A DNA stretch of 64,000 nucleotides from Bolinopsis microptera (Eukaryota; Ctenophora; Tentaculata; Lobata; Bolinopsidae): NCBI RefSeq assembly GCF_026151205.1, contig NC_087074.1:16875962-16939961 (forward strand), written 5' to 3'. Below, piece after piece: positions 63,171 through 64,000 of this stretch; positions within the stretch are counted from its first letter, which is position 1, and the number at the start of each line of letters is the position of its first letter. The translations under genes were made by a program, and so were the position numbers. The notes under the pieces were generated by a model. The model worked only from the letters and a program-made list of their open reading frames with translations, made no database searches and was not told the DNA's origin.

Positions 63171-64000
63171 TAGTTATGGAGCTGAACCCCAAGTGAGGGT
63201 ACTACAACTGCAGAGGAAGGGCCGGGGTAGTGCTCCACAGAGAGTCTGTCATCAGGCAGTGTTGCAGCCAGAAGTGATCATGTTTTGAGATAATGTTAAC
63301 GGGAAGCAGCAGGAGGTGATGTAAGGGCAGGAGGGTGTCAGGAGGTGTCACGGAGAAAAGTGTTGCGAATATTGGCAGGCAGCCCTCCAGTTGTTGAGGG
63401 TCATCAACTGTAACTACTGGAATTAGTATCGATGAGAATACTTAGAGCGAGAGAGAGAAAGTTTTAACATAAAGCTGAGAGCGGGAGAGATGCTTGGTTT
63501 AACAAGTTGTTCCAGCAAGTTTTATTATAAGCAATTGAAATCTAACACACTGTAAAATTACGGCAACTGTTACAAAGTAGCACGTATGTAGCTGGGCAGG
63601 TGTCCAGAAAGTAGATAAAGTAGAGCTGGCCCTAGCATGACGTAACTTTAATAACGATACTACCCCCTCTCTGACTCGACGACAAAACACGCACCCCACG
63701 TCCATGATACTTATACCTCCTAATCTAATTACCCAGCCAGGCATGTGATAATGAGCATGATAATCTGGAGCCAAATTGCCTGAACTTGGCCCGAAATTCA
63801 CCGAGAGCTGCTTTTGAGAAGATAACAACCAAGGTGTTATGTGCGGGGTGTGAATTTCACACCCTCATTATTACCAATACCAGTGCGACAGTTTTTACAA
63901 TTTTCACAGGAAAATTATCAGCCCGTTTGTTGCGGTGTATATTTGATGAATTAGGATCCAGGAGGTTGAAGCAGGGGTAACATTTGGGGTGAAGCGAGCA
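63167..64000. other. Anonymous DNA to the window end
   Basis: No supported gene. Two opposing short frames at 63499-63828 and 63786-63980 show no recognisable family. Confidence 0.45.

Overview
The window reads as nuclear DNA of an invertebrate animal. Genes are split by introns with standard GT..AG borders, there are dense minisatellites, (GA)n/(CT)n arrays and degraded DNA transposons, and the gene content (an atrophin/RERE-type corepressor, a FAS-type megasynthase, rhodopsin-class receptors, a PLAT-kringle protein) is animal. A cnidarian, perhaps a medusozoan, is my best guess from the style of the receptors and the intron-rich layout; this is inference, not proof. No bacterial, CRISPR, rRNA or complete tRNA feature is visible.

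Layout. 0.2-1.7 kb (minus): a five-exon gene for a small secreted PLAT-kringle protein. 4.2-30.6 kb (plus): the 3' part of a divergent fatty-acid-synthase-like gene (acyltransferase, dehydratase-like, enoyl-reductase-like, then stop). Its large introns hold a whole set of other genes: an intact intronless GPCR (15.6 kb), a decayed GPCR fragment (11.5 kb), a second GPCR broken by one frameshift (20.0 kb), and a 4.1-kb intronless helical-repeat gene on the opposite strand (22.1-26.2 kb). 30.9-34.8 kb: a graveyard of inverted and direct repeats, with three copies of a roughly 100-bp element that folds into three successive hairpins, interstitial TTAGGG-like repeats, and a Tc1/mariner transposase relic. 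36.3-46.1 kb (minus): a RERE/atrophin-like gene with ELM2, SANT and GATA zinc finger, followed by a glutamine-rich tail. 46-64 kb: no convincing host gene; (GA)n/(CT)n arrays (one a perfect 440-bp CT run), a retroelement C-terminal domain at 56.5-57.2 kb, and anonymous sequence.

Functional picture. The recognised genes do not form a pathway. The common theme is architecture: one host gene with very long introns carrying intronless genes on both strands, with two of its exons directly preceded by minisatellites. RERE-family proteins are nuclear corepressor scaffolds that recruit histone deacetylases through ELM2-SANT; the GPCRs and the PLAT-kringle protein would act at the cell surface or outside the cell.

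Sequence quality. Nearly all of the single-base frameshifts met inside otherwise well-conserved exons (kringle, PLAT, GPCR2, RERE) can be repaired by adding one base to a short homopolymer, mostly CCC. This pattern points to residual indel error in a long-read assembly as much as to real gene decay, so 'broken' calls here should be held loosely.
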